A stretch of 64,000 nt of DNA from Albula goreensis (lineage: Eukaryota > Chordata > Actinopteri > Albuliformes > Albulidae): the NCBI GenBank assembly GCA_022829145.1, contig CM040764.1, positions 10,746,049 through 10,810,048 of the forward strand, in the 5' to 3' direction. Shown piece after piece: positions 47,111 to 60,020 of the stretch. The notes below the pieces were generated by a model, which ran no database searches, had not been told where the DNA came from, and saw nothing but the letters and a program-made list of their open reading frames with translations. Made by a program: the position numbers and the translations under genes. How positions within the stretch are numbered: the stretch's first letter is position 1; each line of letters starts with the position of its first letter.

Positions 47111-50100
47111 TATGTGGAGGATGCCAGATTATTTATGTCGGACATATTTGCAGGTAATACAGAACATTTCGTTTTGCATTTGAATTTGATATTCACAATC
47201 AATCACAAGACAATCAAGAACTGTTAAAGTGCTTGTGTGAACTTGGCTTCAAATTACAACATTTATAGCGTCCGTATAAAACCATCTCCTACGGTAATGG
47301 ATGCTACAACAATTACCTGGCGAGATTAACAGGGTTGTTGTGTCCTTCATGGCCCATGCATTTCCCATGCATGAAACACCAGGGCTGAAGGAGAATGTGC
47401 CATTCCCCTTGACCTTCTGATCCACCCACTATCAAATGGACCAACCAAACGGCACACAACTCCACACGCCTACTCCAGCATGCATGCTACTGGCCCCCCA
47501 GACCTCCCCATCTCAAGCCATTATTCTCACATCCGTTTCATACGGTCAGAAAACACACAGCTGCCATGCAATGTTAATGTGTCCACAGCATTATTTTTCA
47601 TCTTTAATATTCTGCCATTCCCACTAAGGTTGTTGATGAATTGCCCAGGAAGGGTTTGCCCCCTCCTCTGTATTGGTTCAAGGTTACCTGGCACAGTGCT
47701 GTGAATATGCCTTGCATGCATGCTTTGAGGCGCTTTTGATCAATGTAATGATTTCAGATATAAAATGTGGTTTTAAAGAAACAAAGTTCCAAGTAAAATA
47801 ATTCCACACGTCACACACTGATGCAGATACTCATTGCGGATATGCCTCTGCAATAACACAAAATCACATTTCAAAATGCAAATTTCTAAAGCAGGAGTGA
47901 TAGATTTATGGAAAAGAATTCTAAATAAGCACAGAGCTGAATCTTCATCTTGATGTCTCATTCACACTCATTCCTCACTATGATTGGTGCCCTATTGGGA
48001 AGTTAAAACCCAAATAACCTACATTTAGAGAGTGGGGGGTCTAAAAGACACCGGAATGGAGTGCACCAAATTAGAAATATCGAGCTCTCAAAGGCAAGAG
48101 GAGGAAAGAGGAGATCTTAACGGTGTTTAATTTCAATTTAAAGTTGAGCTCTTTTGGCTCAAAATCCCACTACTGGGGTGTCCTCCACTGAACTGAAAAT
48201 CTTTCTGCTTTGCTTTATTTTCAAACAAAGCTAAATAAATCTCCTACATTGGGTCAATTTTGTGAACTTAAGCACACAGCAGGTGACCCAAATCACACAG
48301 GTGCAGCACATTAACCAATTAAGGTGGACTTCCAGAAACCAGTTTTCCATAATCTAACCACAGCCACCCATAAAATCAATGTGACCACCTCAACAAAAAC
48401 TGGAAATTTTGAATTCCAGAGGGCTGACCTAACCTTTAGTCCTGTAAAAAGATCAAACACATGTGTTGAAAAATGATATTTGTACACGGGTCTCAATGTA
48501 GTTAGGGTTTTTTTCTCAAAAATTAAAGTTTGATGACATGCATTCAGCTTGATTTTGATTTATTTTGATTTTACCCTGAAAAGACTCTGACCCTCCTATA
48601 GCCAGGTTGCTTGCTCTCTGTATGGCCTTTCATAGTTGATGCAATGCGGGCCACAGGGGTTGCTATTAGCTAAATAGCTAAGCAGTCAGTTAACCAGGTC
48701 AGTAACTGCGTAAATGCTGGGGCCCCAGGAATTGCACAGAAACTAATCAGGTCTCCAGCAGAGATGAGCTTAGGCCCCATGAGATACCCCAAACACTACC
48801 TGTGAACAGGAGTGGCCTGAGTGGAGAAAAACAGTTAAGAATTTTAAACTGGTAACCATGTTTGGGTTTGCAAGTGACCGTGATGACCTTATATTAATCT
48901 ACTGAGATATGTATTTTTCTCTTCCCAGTAACATGCTGTATGCCTCTGGATTGTTTCAACAAGTTTTCACAATGGATTATAGTTTCCACCTTGTGTAGCC
49001 TTATTACGTGTACACAGACCAAACACACAATTTGTGTGAGTGCCAGTATAAACAAGGGTGAACAGGGCTCCAGACAACATGCAGAACACCATGTTTTGGT
49101 TCTCAATGAACGCCATGTACATATGAAACCATTTGACACATTGAGAACCAATCTTTGCCACATTTGCTACCATTTTGAGGAACATCATAAACAGTGACTG
49201 ACATTAAAGACTGACTGCTACACAGTAAACATTCCCTGTCTGCCACCAACTATGCTATCAGCACTCTGCAAATGGCTGTTCAATGCATCAGTTTTTCAGC
49301 ACTTAACGAGTGCGATCAGAAGCCACGTTGAACTGTTATTCTTTCAACTTCCCAGCTGGTCTTCAACAATGATCCATTCAAAGCTGAGCCAATCAGAGAG
49401 CCGGAGTCATTCAGTAAGCTTGTGTGGAGTAAACACTGTAACAAAGAGCCTGCAATCACTGCTTAGAGTATGTATTGCCAAGGCACATAAACACCACTGA
49501 CCTCCCTTCTGCCACTGTAAGGTTGCTATCATTCATTCTCAAACCTCTTGGCCCAATATTGTTTAGGTTGGGTAAAAATACCAGAGCAAGAGAAACAGTA
49601 AGGCGCTGAGTTTTAAATAAAGACATGTCCTTGTTCAAGTTAACTCAAAATGATTTAAAACAACAATTAAAAGGTACATTTAAAAATGAGGTTTATTAAT
49701 TATCTTGCCAAGCACTGATGAATGCCACTGTTAAATCATGAATAATGTTATGACAGAACCTTAGGCTGTCATTTACTTTGAGTTTTCTGTGGAAGATGCC
49801 CCCCAAAAATGTTTTTCAAACTTTAAATGACTTATATAAATGCTGGCTTGTGCTTTCAAACGATAAATTTCATGTTTTACTAAAAATGATGTCCATTTAT
49901 GCAATGAATTCGGTGGATATTGTCGCACTCTGATCTATTTTGTAACTGTTGGCACATCTGTTTCTCTTCAGTCAAAATATTGACTTGCACTGACAAGCCT
50001 TTTGTAATGAACCCTTGAAGGTATCATTAGTCACTCATCGCTGCAATTCAGATAATGATTTTTACTGAAACTCCACACTGGCAGCTCAAAGACACCTTTC

Positions 50101-52418
50101 ACTGGGTCAGGAATTTCTACAGGCCTTATTTGGTTTCATTCACAAATGAAGCATCCATGAACCGATCTAATATGAATGTAAGGAACCTCTCATGTACAGA
50201 GCTAAAGAAGAGAAGCTCTCGCACAGCCACAAGCATGCGGTGTCCTTGTCAAGCAGACCCCTGCTGGCTCTACTCTATAAAGTGTATGTAGCCCCCAGCA
50301 TGCAAGAATTACCACACCACACATAAGGAACAGATGTTGGTATGAGGAGCAGGATCTTCTCTTAACACCTGATCCTCATTTCAACTGCCTCGACTTGGCT
50401 GTCCGCTAGCAGATCACTCTTGAGCCAGTCTGCTGTCGGATCGACAGCTGTGTCAACAGCAGGCTGCTAGAGGGCTTCTATACATTTGCTTGGTGCACAC
50501 TAGCCCTGCCAGCCAACGTTGCATTGCTGTATTTCTGCATGTGAAGTATGGACAAAGTTTTAGTCCGTCTTGTGTAGCATGTATTCATTAAATTATTGCT
50601 GTACAGCATATCAGCATTTTTTATTCTCAGGGAAGGAACTCCTATGTCAATTGCTATTTTTTTACCATTTCTCATGGTTTATTCCTATTTGTTACATTGT
50701 AACTGCTAGCATAAAGCACATTGAGTTACTTCCTGTATTAAATGCATCTATTAATAAAGTTTAATTGCATTTTCCAGGCCTTACCTGTATCTCCTGTGAT
50801 GAATGTCTCATCAAATGGTCTGGTAGACTTGGTCTCAACTCCATAAGTTCTTCAGTCTACGAATTGTGATGAAAGATTCCAAAGGTTCCTGAGGTCAACC
50901 TGAGTTTCTTTTGTGTTAGCATGCAGCTGAAGAAAACCATACAGGCTAGTCATCACAAAGCAAGAAAACAGAACAGCTAGAACTGACTAGAAACATTGTA
51001 TGTTACAACCTCAAATCACGACACATGAGAGTATAGCGTTCATAATGTGTTTTCCTGTAACATAATATTTCTACATCTTTTGGAAAGATATATTTTGTGT
51101 TACAAATCGTCATATACATTTATTCAAAAGTGAATTTAATTGAATGAAACAAACCATTTAAAAGTAAACCGGTGCCCTGTTTTTACAGGAGTCCATTAAT
51201 TCACCTCTGAGGTAGAAGACTCAGAAAAATTGAGTCCTGTTTAAAAGCCAAAAACCACTACACTTGTTTGTTTACCTTAGATGGGGAAGATCAGAGCAGT
51301 ATGGCTTTGCTGCGAACACTGATGAATCCAGGGTGTTTGTTCTCCTCGGCTCTCACCGGCTCAGAGCAGATCCAGGGGAAAGCAGAAAGACGGATTTGGT
51401 CCCGTCTGCCCTGGCGTCCCTCACTCAGTAACAGAATAGTAATTAGTCTCACAGAATGGCCAGTCCCAACTCTTCTGGCACACAAACATAGGTGAGGTAT
51501 ATGGATACAAGAGCTGTCATCCACTCATGAAAAGGAACTACTCACAAGCCAAAGACATGGCATTTGGAAATTGTCACACAAAGTCCTATATATGTGTGTT
51601 TCTAATGACCTCTAAAGGTTTTTTAAGACTGTGAATGGATGGCACATTTCATTGTTTCACTGGTATTGATGTGTTGTCTTTTTTTTACTGTCATGTTGTA
51701 TTCTTTTCAGAACTGAGAATCAAAGCTACTCGCCAGCTTAGAGCATCTATTCTAGATTCTTTCACCTGAGGAAAAACAAGAAACAATTTTTTAAAAAAGG
51801 ATCTGTCATAACATTTCCATAAGAACAGTAAGGTGTCGTGTACATGCATTGTTTACAATTGGTTTTGCTTAGATTACATACATGTAGACCTTCAAAACAT
51901 TATTCATTCTTTTTCATTTATCTGTTTTTAAAACCCCAAGGGCTATTATTCTTCTGACACAAAATGGGAACATGAGGAAGAAATTCAAGGATTTCATATT
52001 TTCTTTAATTCGTATGCATATATGTCGGCTTCTCACAGTCACACGGTTTACTCTATCAAAGGTAGTTAATAAGATGCTGATTAGAATTGTAATCATGATG
52101 ATGATGATGATACTCCCCCATAAACATACTGAATCCCATCTGCCTGTCTGATGTCTTGAGTGGGTAGTTGTTTTTCTCTGTCTCAGGCTGTGGGGAGTTA
52201 ATTATCATTTCCTTTTATGATAGCATGCATTGGCACCTACAAAGGGAACGGTGTGGGCTGCTTTTTTCAGGTTACTGTCGCAGCAAAGTCCTCGCGTGTC
52301 ATTTTTAGAAGCAAGCATGAGACATAGCTATGGCTGACTAAAACCTTGCCACAGTAATTCAATCATTCATGGAATACATTAATTAATAAATACAAAGACC
52401 AATATTCAATTAAATAAT
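47111..52418. other. Long AT-rich non-coding region
   Basis: An (ATG)n run of five units lies at 52095-52110. 50170-50520 and 51270-51430 are GC-richer with short frames but no recognisable product. A pyrimidine tract ending in CTTAG precedes ATGGGGAAG near 51280 but has no supporting exon structure. Confidence 0.45.
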
Positions 52419-52439
52419 ACACACACACACACACACACA
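52419..52439 (+). repeat. Short (CA)n microsatellite
   Basis: About 10 CA units, directly beside the 51-52 bp tandem array. Confidence 0.95.
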
Positions 52440-52463
52440 AACTTTGTTTTTGAAAATGTTGAT

Positions 52464-52602
52464 AATGTCACTTTTCAAAATGACATTTTTATTTCATTTC
52501 GTAAATGGTTTTTACAATGGCACTTTTCAAAATGCCACATTTCGTTTCATAAATGCCTTTTTTCATAATGACACTTTTCACAAAGCCATTTCCACAAAGC
52601 CC
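52464..52602 (+). repeat. Tandem array of 51-52 bp units with internal hairpins
   Basis: Units start at 52464, 52516 and 52567 (spacing 52 and 51 bp), each beginning AATG-CACTTTTCA and ending with a TTTC--AAATG--TTTT-type tail; the third is partial. In unit 1, ATGTCA and TGACAT flank CTTTTCAAAA. In unit 2 the arms are TGGCA and TGCCA around the same spacer, so one base pair changed on both sides. Function unknown. It may be the core of an unrecognised transposon. Confidence 0.75.
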
Positions 52603-54766
52603 TAGCTTGTAGTTTGCTACATCTAGCCCTGTTGTTTTAGTTTTACCTTTTATTTAAATAAGCATCCATGGGAAGCACTGCTCTCAAGTGAATAAAAAGC
52701 ATACTGCAAGCACCAATCGCGCTGTGACAGGTAGACATCTCAATACCTGCATAAACATGCGCAGCTTGACGTACACGGCCTTTAAATAATAACCTGTATT
52801 GCCACAGAGGACTGGGTGAATCATTGTTTGTCCTTAAACTCACAATCAGAGACTCAGACTTAGAATCTCTGTTTCCTTTACGAAAAAACATTTTGCAAGG
52901 TCCTTCATCTTTAGAATAAAAAATGTATTTAAAGTTTAGGGGTGGGGGTGAGGGGGGTACATTTTGCATGCATGTTTATGTCAAGTTCAGAAAAATATTT
53001 AGGGAGGCTTGGCTTTGCTGTTTCCGTCACAGGGGGAAACGGAAACATATTGAATGCATAAATCTCCATGCATGCTGTGGGCTTCCGTCAAGGCGCCCGG
53101 GAAGAAAAAATAATTGGAATTTGCAGGAGGTCGCACCTGTCTTAAAGGAGGTCTGTGCCTCACAAGCTCCCCCTCGACTTCACCCTCCGGTCAACGGTTA
53201 ATGGCAATGCAGCCCACTACTTTGTCACCTACAGTCATTAGTTGTGACGCTCCTCTGTTAGGTTCATGCCTGCATGAGCTGCTCAGTGGATGTTCAGTAA
53301 CATTTACTTTCACAGCAAAGGCAAAGTGAGGAAAAACACACAACTTGGGGCCTTGGGGTGCACTTGGTGGCACAGAGATGAGCCTTGCTGGGAAAGTCAG
53401 GCTCCCATCAGCTGACCTGCTGCCTGCAGGTTTGTGGACTGAACATATGTTGACTTTGTGTTCCTCTAGTGCCAGAGGCAGTGTGTGACCGAAGTTACAT
53501 ATGTGGTTTGGCTGAAATGGCAGTGGCTGGTCCCCATGTGAATCCTGGTCACGGGAAGCAACATGACCCGATGGTTTTTTGTTTTGACCTTAAATTCCAC
53601 ACTGGATTCAGACCTAATAAACCAAATGAGGTGAGTTAATTCAACAATTAAAGCTGCAGAAGTTCACAAATTAAAAAATAAAAAAACAGAAGTCCACATG
53701 GCTGTCCAGAAAAAAGGATTAAAGTCCATTTGTTCAGATTAATGAAGTGCCAGCCTATAGCTACTTGGTTTTGAGGGGCAAAACTAACTGGCCTTTTTTT
53801 CTATTACTCATTCAAATCCTTATGCACATTATCATAAAAACAAAGTAGCTATAGTTGCAAGCTTATTTTCTACCCTGTGGGATTTATTTTTAAAGCCTTG
53901 GCTTACATGATTGCATAACCAACAAAACATCTGTCAGCTTCAGATTTAATATATATTTTTCCGAACTGTCTATTATTTATGTCCGGCTGTATATGTAGGT
54001 GGTTCTCAACTCTGCAGTGCTGTCTTTCAGTTTAAGAGACGTATGCTACTGTCTGAGGCACACGCGACCAGTCATCGCTGCTTTTAACATCCACAACTCC
54101 ACTGCTGCAGTCGTGTTGTAGGCGAAAAATTGCCCATGTGAAGCTGCAGCACAGCCATGTTTCAGGTACTTGAGGAAAAGCTGAATTTCTGCTGTCGAAA
54201 GCCCACCCTACAGCCACTTTTCAGCCATTTTAAACTTTTTTCAGTATCTGTATCCATCAAGGACTCTAATAAAAACACAATAGCTCGCCCACATCAGTCA
54301 TTTATTTAGGCTGGGAATTAATTAGCTTAATTAAATGCATGTATCATTATTGTTGACTTTTAAAAGTTCAGATGTGTCAGATGCTAATTTTGAATGTTGA
54401 CAGTGAAATTTAATGAATCCATTTAAATTAGTAATTACCATATAAGAAGTGTGGAAAAACAGAAGCACACTTTCTTGTTGATTTTTTTTAATGAGAGCCT
54501 TGGCCATAAGCAAGGCGATATTTTAAAAAGCTTAAGAAGCTTTCTCTCTCTTTGAGTGTGGGCTATGGGGATATTTTTGTGAGCTGATAGATAGCTGTGG
54601 CCCTATTCAGGTCGTAAACATCCACTGTATAAACCTACAGGAATATGCACAACAGTTTAGCGAAAGTTCTAGAAACGACAAAGAAAACAAACAAACCGCT
54701 CAACTCTTTTTCTAAAGTCAACAACCATTAACAGGTGTCAACGAAGATAGCTATGGCAACTAGGGG
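52603..54766. other. Non-coding DNA with a G-rich tract
   Basis: GGGG-T-GGGGG-TGA-GGGGGG lies near 52939-52957 (three G runs only). The segment 53000-53210 is GC-richer with several CpGs (AAGGCGCCCGGG). No gene recognised. Confidence 0.45.
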
Positions 54767-54799
54767 TAATTAGGTGTACCGAAAAGATACACCTAGTTA
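54767..54799. other. 12-bp inverted repeat (hairpin)
   Basis: TAATTAGGTGTA and TACACCTAGTTA flank the 9-nt loop CCGAAAAGA. Eleven of 12 pairs are perfect and the remaining one would be a G-U wobble in RNA. It could be a small MITE core or a chance palindrome. No longer miRNA-like arm extension was seen. Confidence 0.5.
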
Positions 54800-57700
54800 T
54801 TTGTTGGAAGAAATGAAACCATAGTCTGAGAATTGACAGCTCTCTGAAGCATATATTAGGTGCTCGATCTCGATCACTGAGGGATGGTGCCATTTTGTTG
54901 GGCAACTTCACAGCCGAAACCAAACCATCGAGCTTGATAATAATGACACTGTTCTGTCTGACAAATGAGACAAAATCTTTTCAGTTTAGGGGTGAACTGG
55001 ATGACAATGCAAGACTGATGCCTTGAACACTGAAGAATGACCTCTCAGGTAAGGTATGAAGATTGAAAGCCACTGTTCTGAAATTGATCCCATATCCGAA
55101 ACTCGATCACCTGCATGTAGCATACATAACGCACAATAAACTGAGCCCTGCAGGTTAGCCTTAATGCAAGTGTATTTACAGTGAATTACCATTTGATATT
55201 AAAAATCAGGAGGAAAATGTGTAAAGAAAGGATAGGAAATAGGTCATTTTCAAGGTAGGACACAATTTCTAGGGGGATTTCCACTGAGTTTTCTTTTGTA
55301 AAGTTTGTAATTTTGGTTACATTTTAAAAGGAAATTAAATGCATTGAGTTTTTGGTTTACCTGTGAGTATGTGTTGTTTTTTATGCAATCATTACCTTTT
55401 TAACCAATGGTATCATCAGTTCAGGGAAGTATCTGGAATTACATGGATATTCCACAGTTCAAGCTGGAGACAGATTGTGCACAGTCTACATTCAAAATGG
55501 ACTGTCGGCCACAAGGACAAATTAATTATGTGTCCAGCAATGCCATTCACACTCAGTTTAACCAGTGGATGTACCGACAGGGGAACATACAAAAAATCTG
55601 AATGAATTATCTGATTTCCCAAACATAAACTTTGAATGGAGAGAGTGAACAGCAGACTAATGGCAGTAAAACTATCAGTAAGTGGGTCAGTGAGTGCCTT
55701 TTTCTTTGTGTGCGTCAGGTCCCACAGAAGAGGTCAGGCCATGTTAGTAATTGCAATGTTATAACGGCACCAGAGCACTGAAAACCATTCATTTCAGGCT
55801 ACTTCAAAAAAAGGCCTGTCTGGAACAATGCAGCTAAACGGTTCTCAAGCATAATTCTAAATGGATGCAGGATGTTTACAGACCGCTCAGGAAACCAGAG
55901 TCGCTCTGCCCCAAGATTTGCCTTTGCTTTATTACACTAGAGAAATACATATGGAAAGTAGTTCCCTTTTTATTAAACCTTAAGCCACAAATAAAAAAAG
56001 AGAAAAAGATTTCTTCTCCCTCTCTTACACTGTGGCTGATGTACCAATGCACATTCTCTCAAATGCAGCCAGTGTTTTGTCTACATTTTGTGTATCAGTG
56101 TGTGTCAATATTTTAAAAAGCAAAGCTTATTTCCATGTTTATGCAAAAAGAAGAGGAAAAAATACTGAAATCAATTCGGTTCAATGTGGTCCAATTACAA
56201 TATGTAAATGCCTGCCATTTGTTTATCGGTATCCCTGACTGATTCATAAATTGTTTTTTTCCACATAATTTAGTTTGAGGCTACTCTTATTTGGGGCTTT
56301 ACATGCTAAATGTACTAAGTGTGACAGGCTTGAAATGGCAGGCACAGTGCGCGGCACGCCACAGCAGAGGCCTGCCACAAGTAATCAGAATAAGTTTGGC
56401 TACCTTCCTGCGAAAATGATTGACCTGAGAGTAACCGGTTAAGTGGTAAACAAACAGGAGATTGCTCCAGTTTTAAAGCATCGATACAGAGCAAATGACC
56501 GTCTACCCAGCCCAAGGAGAAGAACTCCTTGAAAGACTTGTCTTTCGGTATAACTGTTTGGGCCTGCATTTAGCAATTTTAAACTTTCTTTCCCCAGGGG
56601 ATCTTTGCACAAAATGGCCCCTGTGTCCTTGCACAAAGTGTACCCAGATTGGACACTTTATTGAAATCTGTGGGCCACCGACTAAAAGAAAAGTTTGCAT
56701 AGTAATAAGGAATATAAATGATATTCTTTGTGAATGCCCACCATGCTGAATTCAGCATCTTTATATCAATTACAGTCAGGACATTTAATGAGACACAATG
56801 TGCAATGAATGGGTGTTGCCATGGAGTTTGTGTCCCGCATGAATGCAAAGGAGGGTATCCTAATAACAGCCTTGGGACTGTATGGTAGAGAACTCCAGGA
56901 CAGTATCTCCAAATCAAGACGGAGCCACAGCCATGTATTCCCAGCAGGAAAACTGGCTATGGAGTCGCCCGGGGCAGTCTGGTATCTTCTGAAGTTCACT
57001 ATGCCAGCTAGCAGCTCTGGTAGAGACACCTCCAGCCCGCCTGCATTAGCTGTGTGAAATGTCCTCGGAAGAAACGGCTTTGCAGTTCAGATGGTGGACT
57101 TTGAGTGAAAATGAGCACCGCTGTTGAGGGATGGAGCATGATTACAATTGAAATTGGGAAAAGTAAAAGACAGAACAAAAGAAAAGCTCTCCTCTGCAGA
57201 GAGCCATTTTGACTTATTTGAAATTTTAAAGCGAGCAACGGCAAGACCGGAAATTAAACGGGGAATGGGGAACTATAGTTTCCATACGGGGATTTGGCTG
57301 GAACATAATGCCGTAACTATGCCTACCACCCACGGTAATTAATCTTCTCTGATGCAAATGCAAGTGTTCTAAGGAAACACTGAAGGTTTATAACACACTT
57401 AGAAAGTCAAACTCTGTTCAGGGTAAATTGGATGTGAAAATAATATTGTCACTTTTAATCCCTCAAGTTTGTTTTGCTAAAAAAAAATGATTTATTATCG
57501 CAAGAGGCATAGACTACATCAAAAACTGATGACTTAAAGAAAACGAAAAACATGCCGAGATTGTTGAGGGGGTTTGGCAGTGACAGTTTTCTAAGATTTA
57601 AAAACTATGTCATTTTAATATTAGAACCTGTCATCAGCAGTGTAAAGACGACAGAAAAATGGTTACGCCTCAGCCGAAAGTCAGTATTCCAGGAACAGAA

Positions 57701-57929
57701 ATAAATAAAACACAATACTATGCATATTATTGATGGTGGTGCCTTCCCACCCACATGGCTACACAAGTTACCTGTTGTCTGAAGCATGCCAATTCCTAAT
57801 CTTTTCTTTTTTTTGGTAAATTTGGCTTGCACTTTATAGTTTATGGTTCCATTTGTGATGGCTGCCAGGCTGAATTATACAGGCTTTAAATTAGAAGTGC
57901 AAAACAAAATCAATACAGGCTTCAAAGTG
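54800..57929. other. AT-rich non-coding region with a few open frames
   Basis: The plus-strand frame 56495-56749 (84 codons) contains CTKCTQIGHFIEIC, which fits the CX2CX4HX4C zinc-knuckle spacing but sits in no recognisable protein. The frame 56809-57057 (82 codons) has no known motif. Both are treated as unsupported. Confidence 0.4.
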
Positions 57930-58220
57930 GTTCAGAGATTATTTGCATTACAACTGTCATTTGTTTGCTAGACAAAAGACTTTTAAAAAATGCCTGATCA
58001 CAGCGTTGAGCATGCTAAATACATCTCTTATGTGTGCCAAACCGCATTCGCTACGGCTGGAATTAAAAGCCACCAAATGTGCCAAAGACATTTATGATTT
58101 GTGAAAGCTTGTTTATTTGTCAAGTTTGACTTTCAAATGCCCCCAATCTCTGTCTGCTGGAGAACAAGGCGAGAGCCAGCTTGTCATGTCCCAGCAACAA
58201 TAAAACGTTTTAGGCACGTA
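57930..58220. promoter_or_regulatory. Candidate conserved non-coding element (unverified)
   Basis: A unique, repeat-free stretch with an octamer-type ATTTGCAT (57941-57948), retained CpGs in CCGCATTCGCTACGG, GGAATTAAAAGCC and a TTTATTTGTCAAG block. It has balanced composition and no coding frame, as in deeply conserved vertebrate enhancers. No alignment is available to confirm. Confidence 0.2.
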
Positions 58221-59739
58221 TTATCCTTGTTTTTTTTTTCTTTTATATGCTTTTTATGCTTTTAACAGCTGAGTGACAAAATATCTTAAATTGCACATGA
58301 ACAATGATGAAAATGTCAAATTCAATATATTCTGGAGATGAGACTGTACTGAAAGATATCAAAAGGCATAAAATGGACCTACAGTAACAATCACTCCAAC
58401 ATAGTGTCAGCAACACTCATTTCATAATAGATACAAATTCATAATTTAATTAAAATGCACATCTGATTGTCATTGTGTCTTACAACATTTGCTGAAATCT
58501 TTGCTGAAAATGAGCTATGCATTTGGTTACTCTCCCATTTGTGACACTTTCTTTTGTATACATTGTCTAGATATATCATTTAGAAGGATGAAATTCCTCT
58601 GGGTCTGGACCTTTCAGTGAGGAGCTCTCCTCGATGACTAATAAGGTGACTAAACCATAATTATGACACAAACACATTCGGTAAACTTATATAGCAATTT
58701 AGATAAAGGTGTATCTCCTCTCACAGGTTAAATTATATATAAATTAATACTGGTGGATGCATGATTAATATATACAAATATACATATCAAAAGAATATGT
58801 AATAAGCCAGGAAAGTACCTTCCATGTCAGGGATGTCATTACTTATGAAATGGTAATTAGTTTGACTACATAATTTTAATACAGTCTGGACCACCTTAAT
58901 CCTGTGCCCATATGTTTAAATGAAGAATCTGCTGCTTGCAGACTGTGAATAGCCAGGTGGGATTGACTGATAATAGAAAAAAAAAAAATCACAACCCTGG
59001 CTTCAAAAGGCAACACAGGTTCAGACTCAGTGTACATTTGTCCTTTAAAATGTGTCCTGGTTCAGTCAACTTTGACTTACAGGTAACTGTTATATTTTAT
59101 GTCACAAACACTGTTGGCTATTGGCAGGCAGGGCAGCCCCCCACAGAACTATATCAAGAGATGGGAAACTGCAGCTTCAGAAAGTAAAAGAACAACCCTG
59201 TATGTGTCCTATCTGTGCACTAACACAGGTGTTTTCAATAATTAGATTATCTACCTGTCTAAGAGCTGTGCTAATTAGAATCAGCTGTGTAGTGCAAAGC
59301 TGGGGATTTCCACCTCTGATTTTGTCTGACAATATGTGACCTTTCCCCCCCATTCCAAGGCCTCTTCAGTTTCCACAGAATAGGGCATGTTGCTTTGTCT
59401 GCATACTATCTCAATGAGCTGCAGTAAATGGGCCAATGTTTCACAGCACACCTTTTGGGATTTGCTACACAAGACTGAATTGAATGCTCACAATAGGAAT
59501 AAAGACCAAGAGATTTTGTTCAAATACCAAAGTCTAGGATGCATGCACACAGCTGCTCTTACAGATAAAATAGGCAAGATGTATTTGCTAAAACAGCATT
59601 ACAAACCTACTGGTTTGTAGGTTTTGTAGTTCTTGCAAGTACTTAACAGCTTTCTGGTAAATAGTGGGTCTGATTGGTGGGTCATGTATCATCCATTTGC
59701 ATATCCAATTATATATTCCAGTGACACTTCAGAGCTGAT
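58221..59739. other. AT-rich non-coding DNA
   Basis: Nothing recognised apart from short A runs. Confidence 0.5.
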
Positions 59740-60020
59740 GTAAATAAGACTGTCATCATTTCACTGGTGAAATGCTCCCCAAAGTTTGAGCCTTTTTTCT
59801 TCATCTTAATTAAAATGCTGCTTTTTTATGTCATTACTAAATTCCTTAAATTTGCATGGCCCAGAAGGTCAGAATAAGTAAGAAATTCTTCTCCGTAAAA
59901 AGTGTTATTTTTGCATTTGCTGTCATGAGATAAATACTCATTAATAACCTACTAGAAAATGTTAGCTTTGATTTGTTGCTACTCATTAATTGTATGTTTT
60001 AGCTGGATTTGATCTATATT
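59740..60020. promoter_or_regulatory. Candidate conserved non-coding element with homeodomain/POU motifs (unverified)
   Basis: Contains TTAATTAA (59806-59813), ATTTGCAT (59850-59857), and the 10-mer ACTCATTAAT twice, at 59936-59945 and 59981-59990, 45 bp apart. Clustering of homeodomain cores with an octamer motif in unique sequence is typical of developmental enhancers. AT-richness alone can also produce such words. Confidence 0.2.

Noticed and set aside
51268-51495. GC-richer frame after a CTTAG acceptor-like site
   Set aside because: The frame beginning at the putative exon start stops after about 13 codons, and the longer frame has no recognisable product.
56809-57057. 82-codon plus-strand frame
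   Set aside because: Reads plausibly but has no recognisable family, no splice signals and an equally long frame on the opposite strand.
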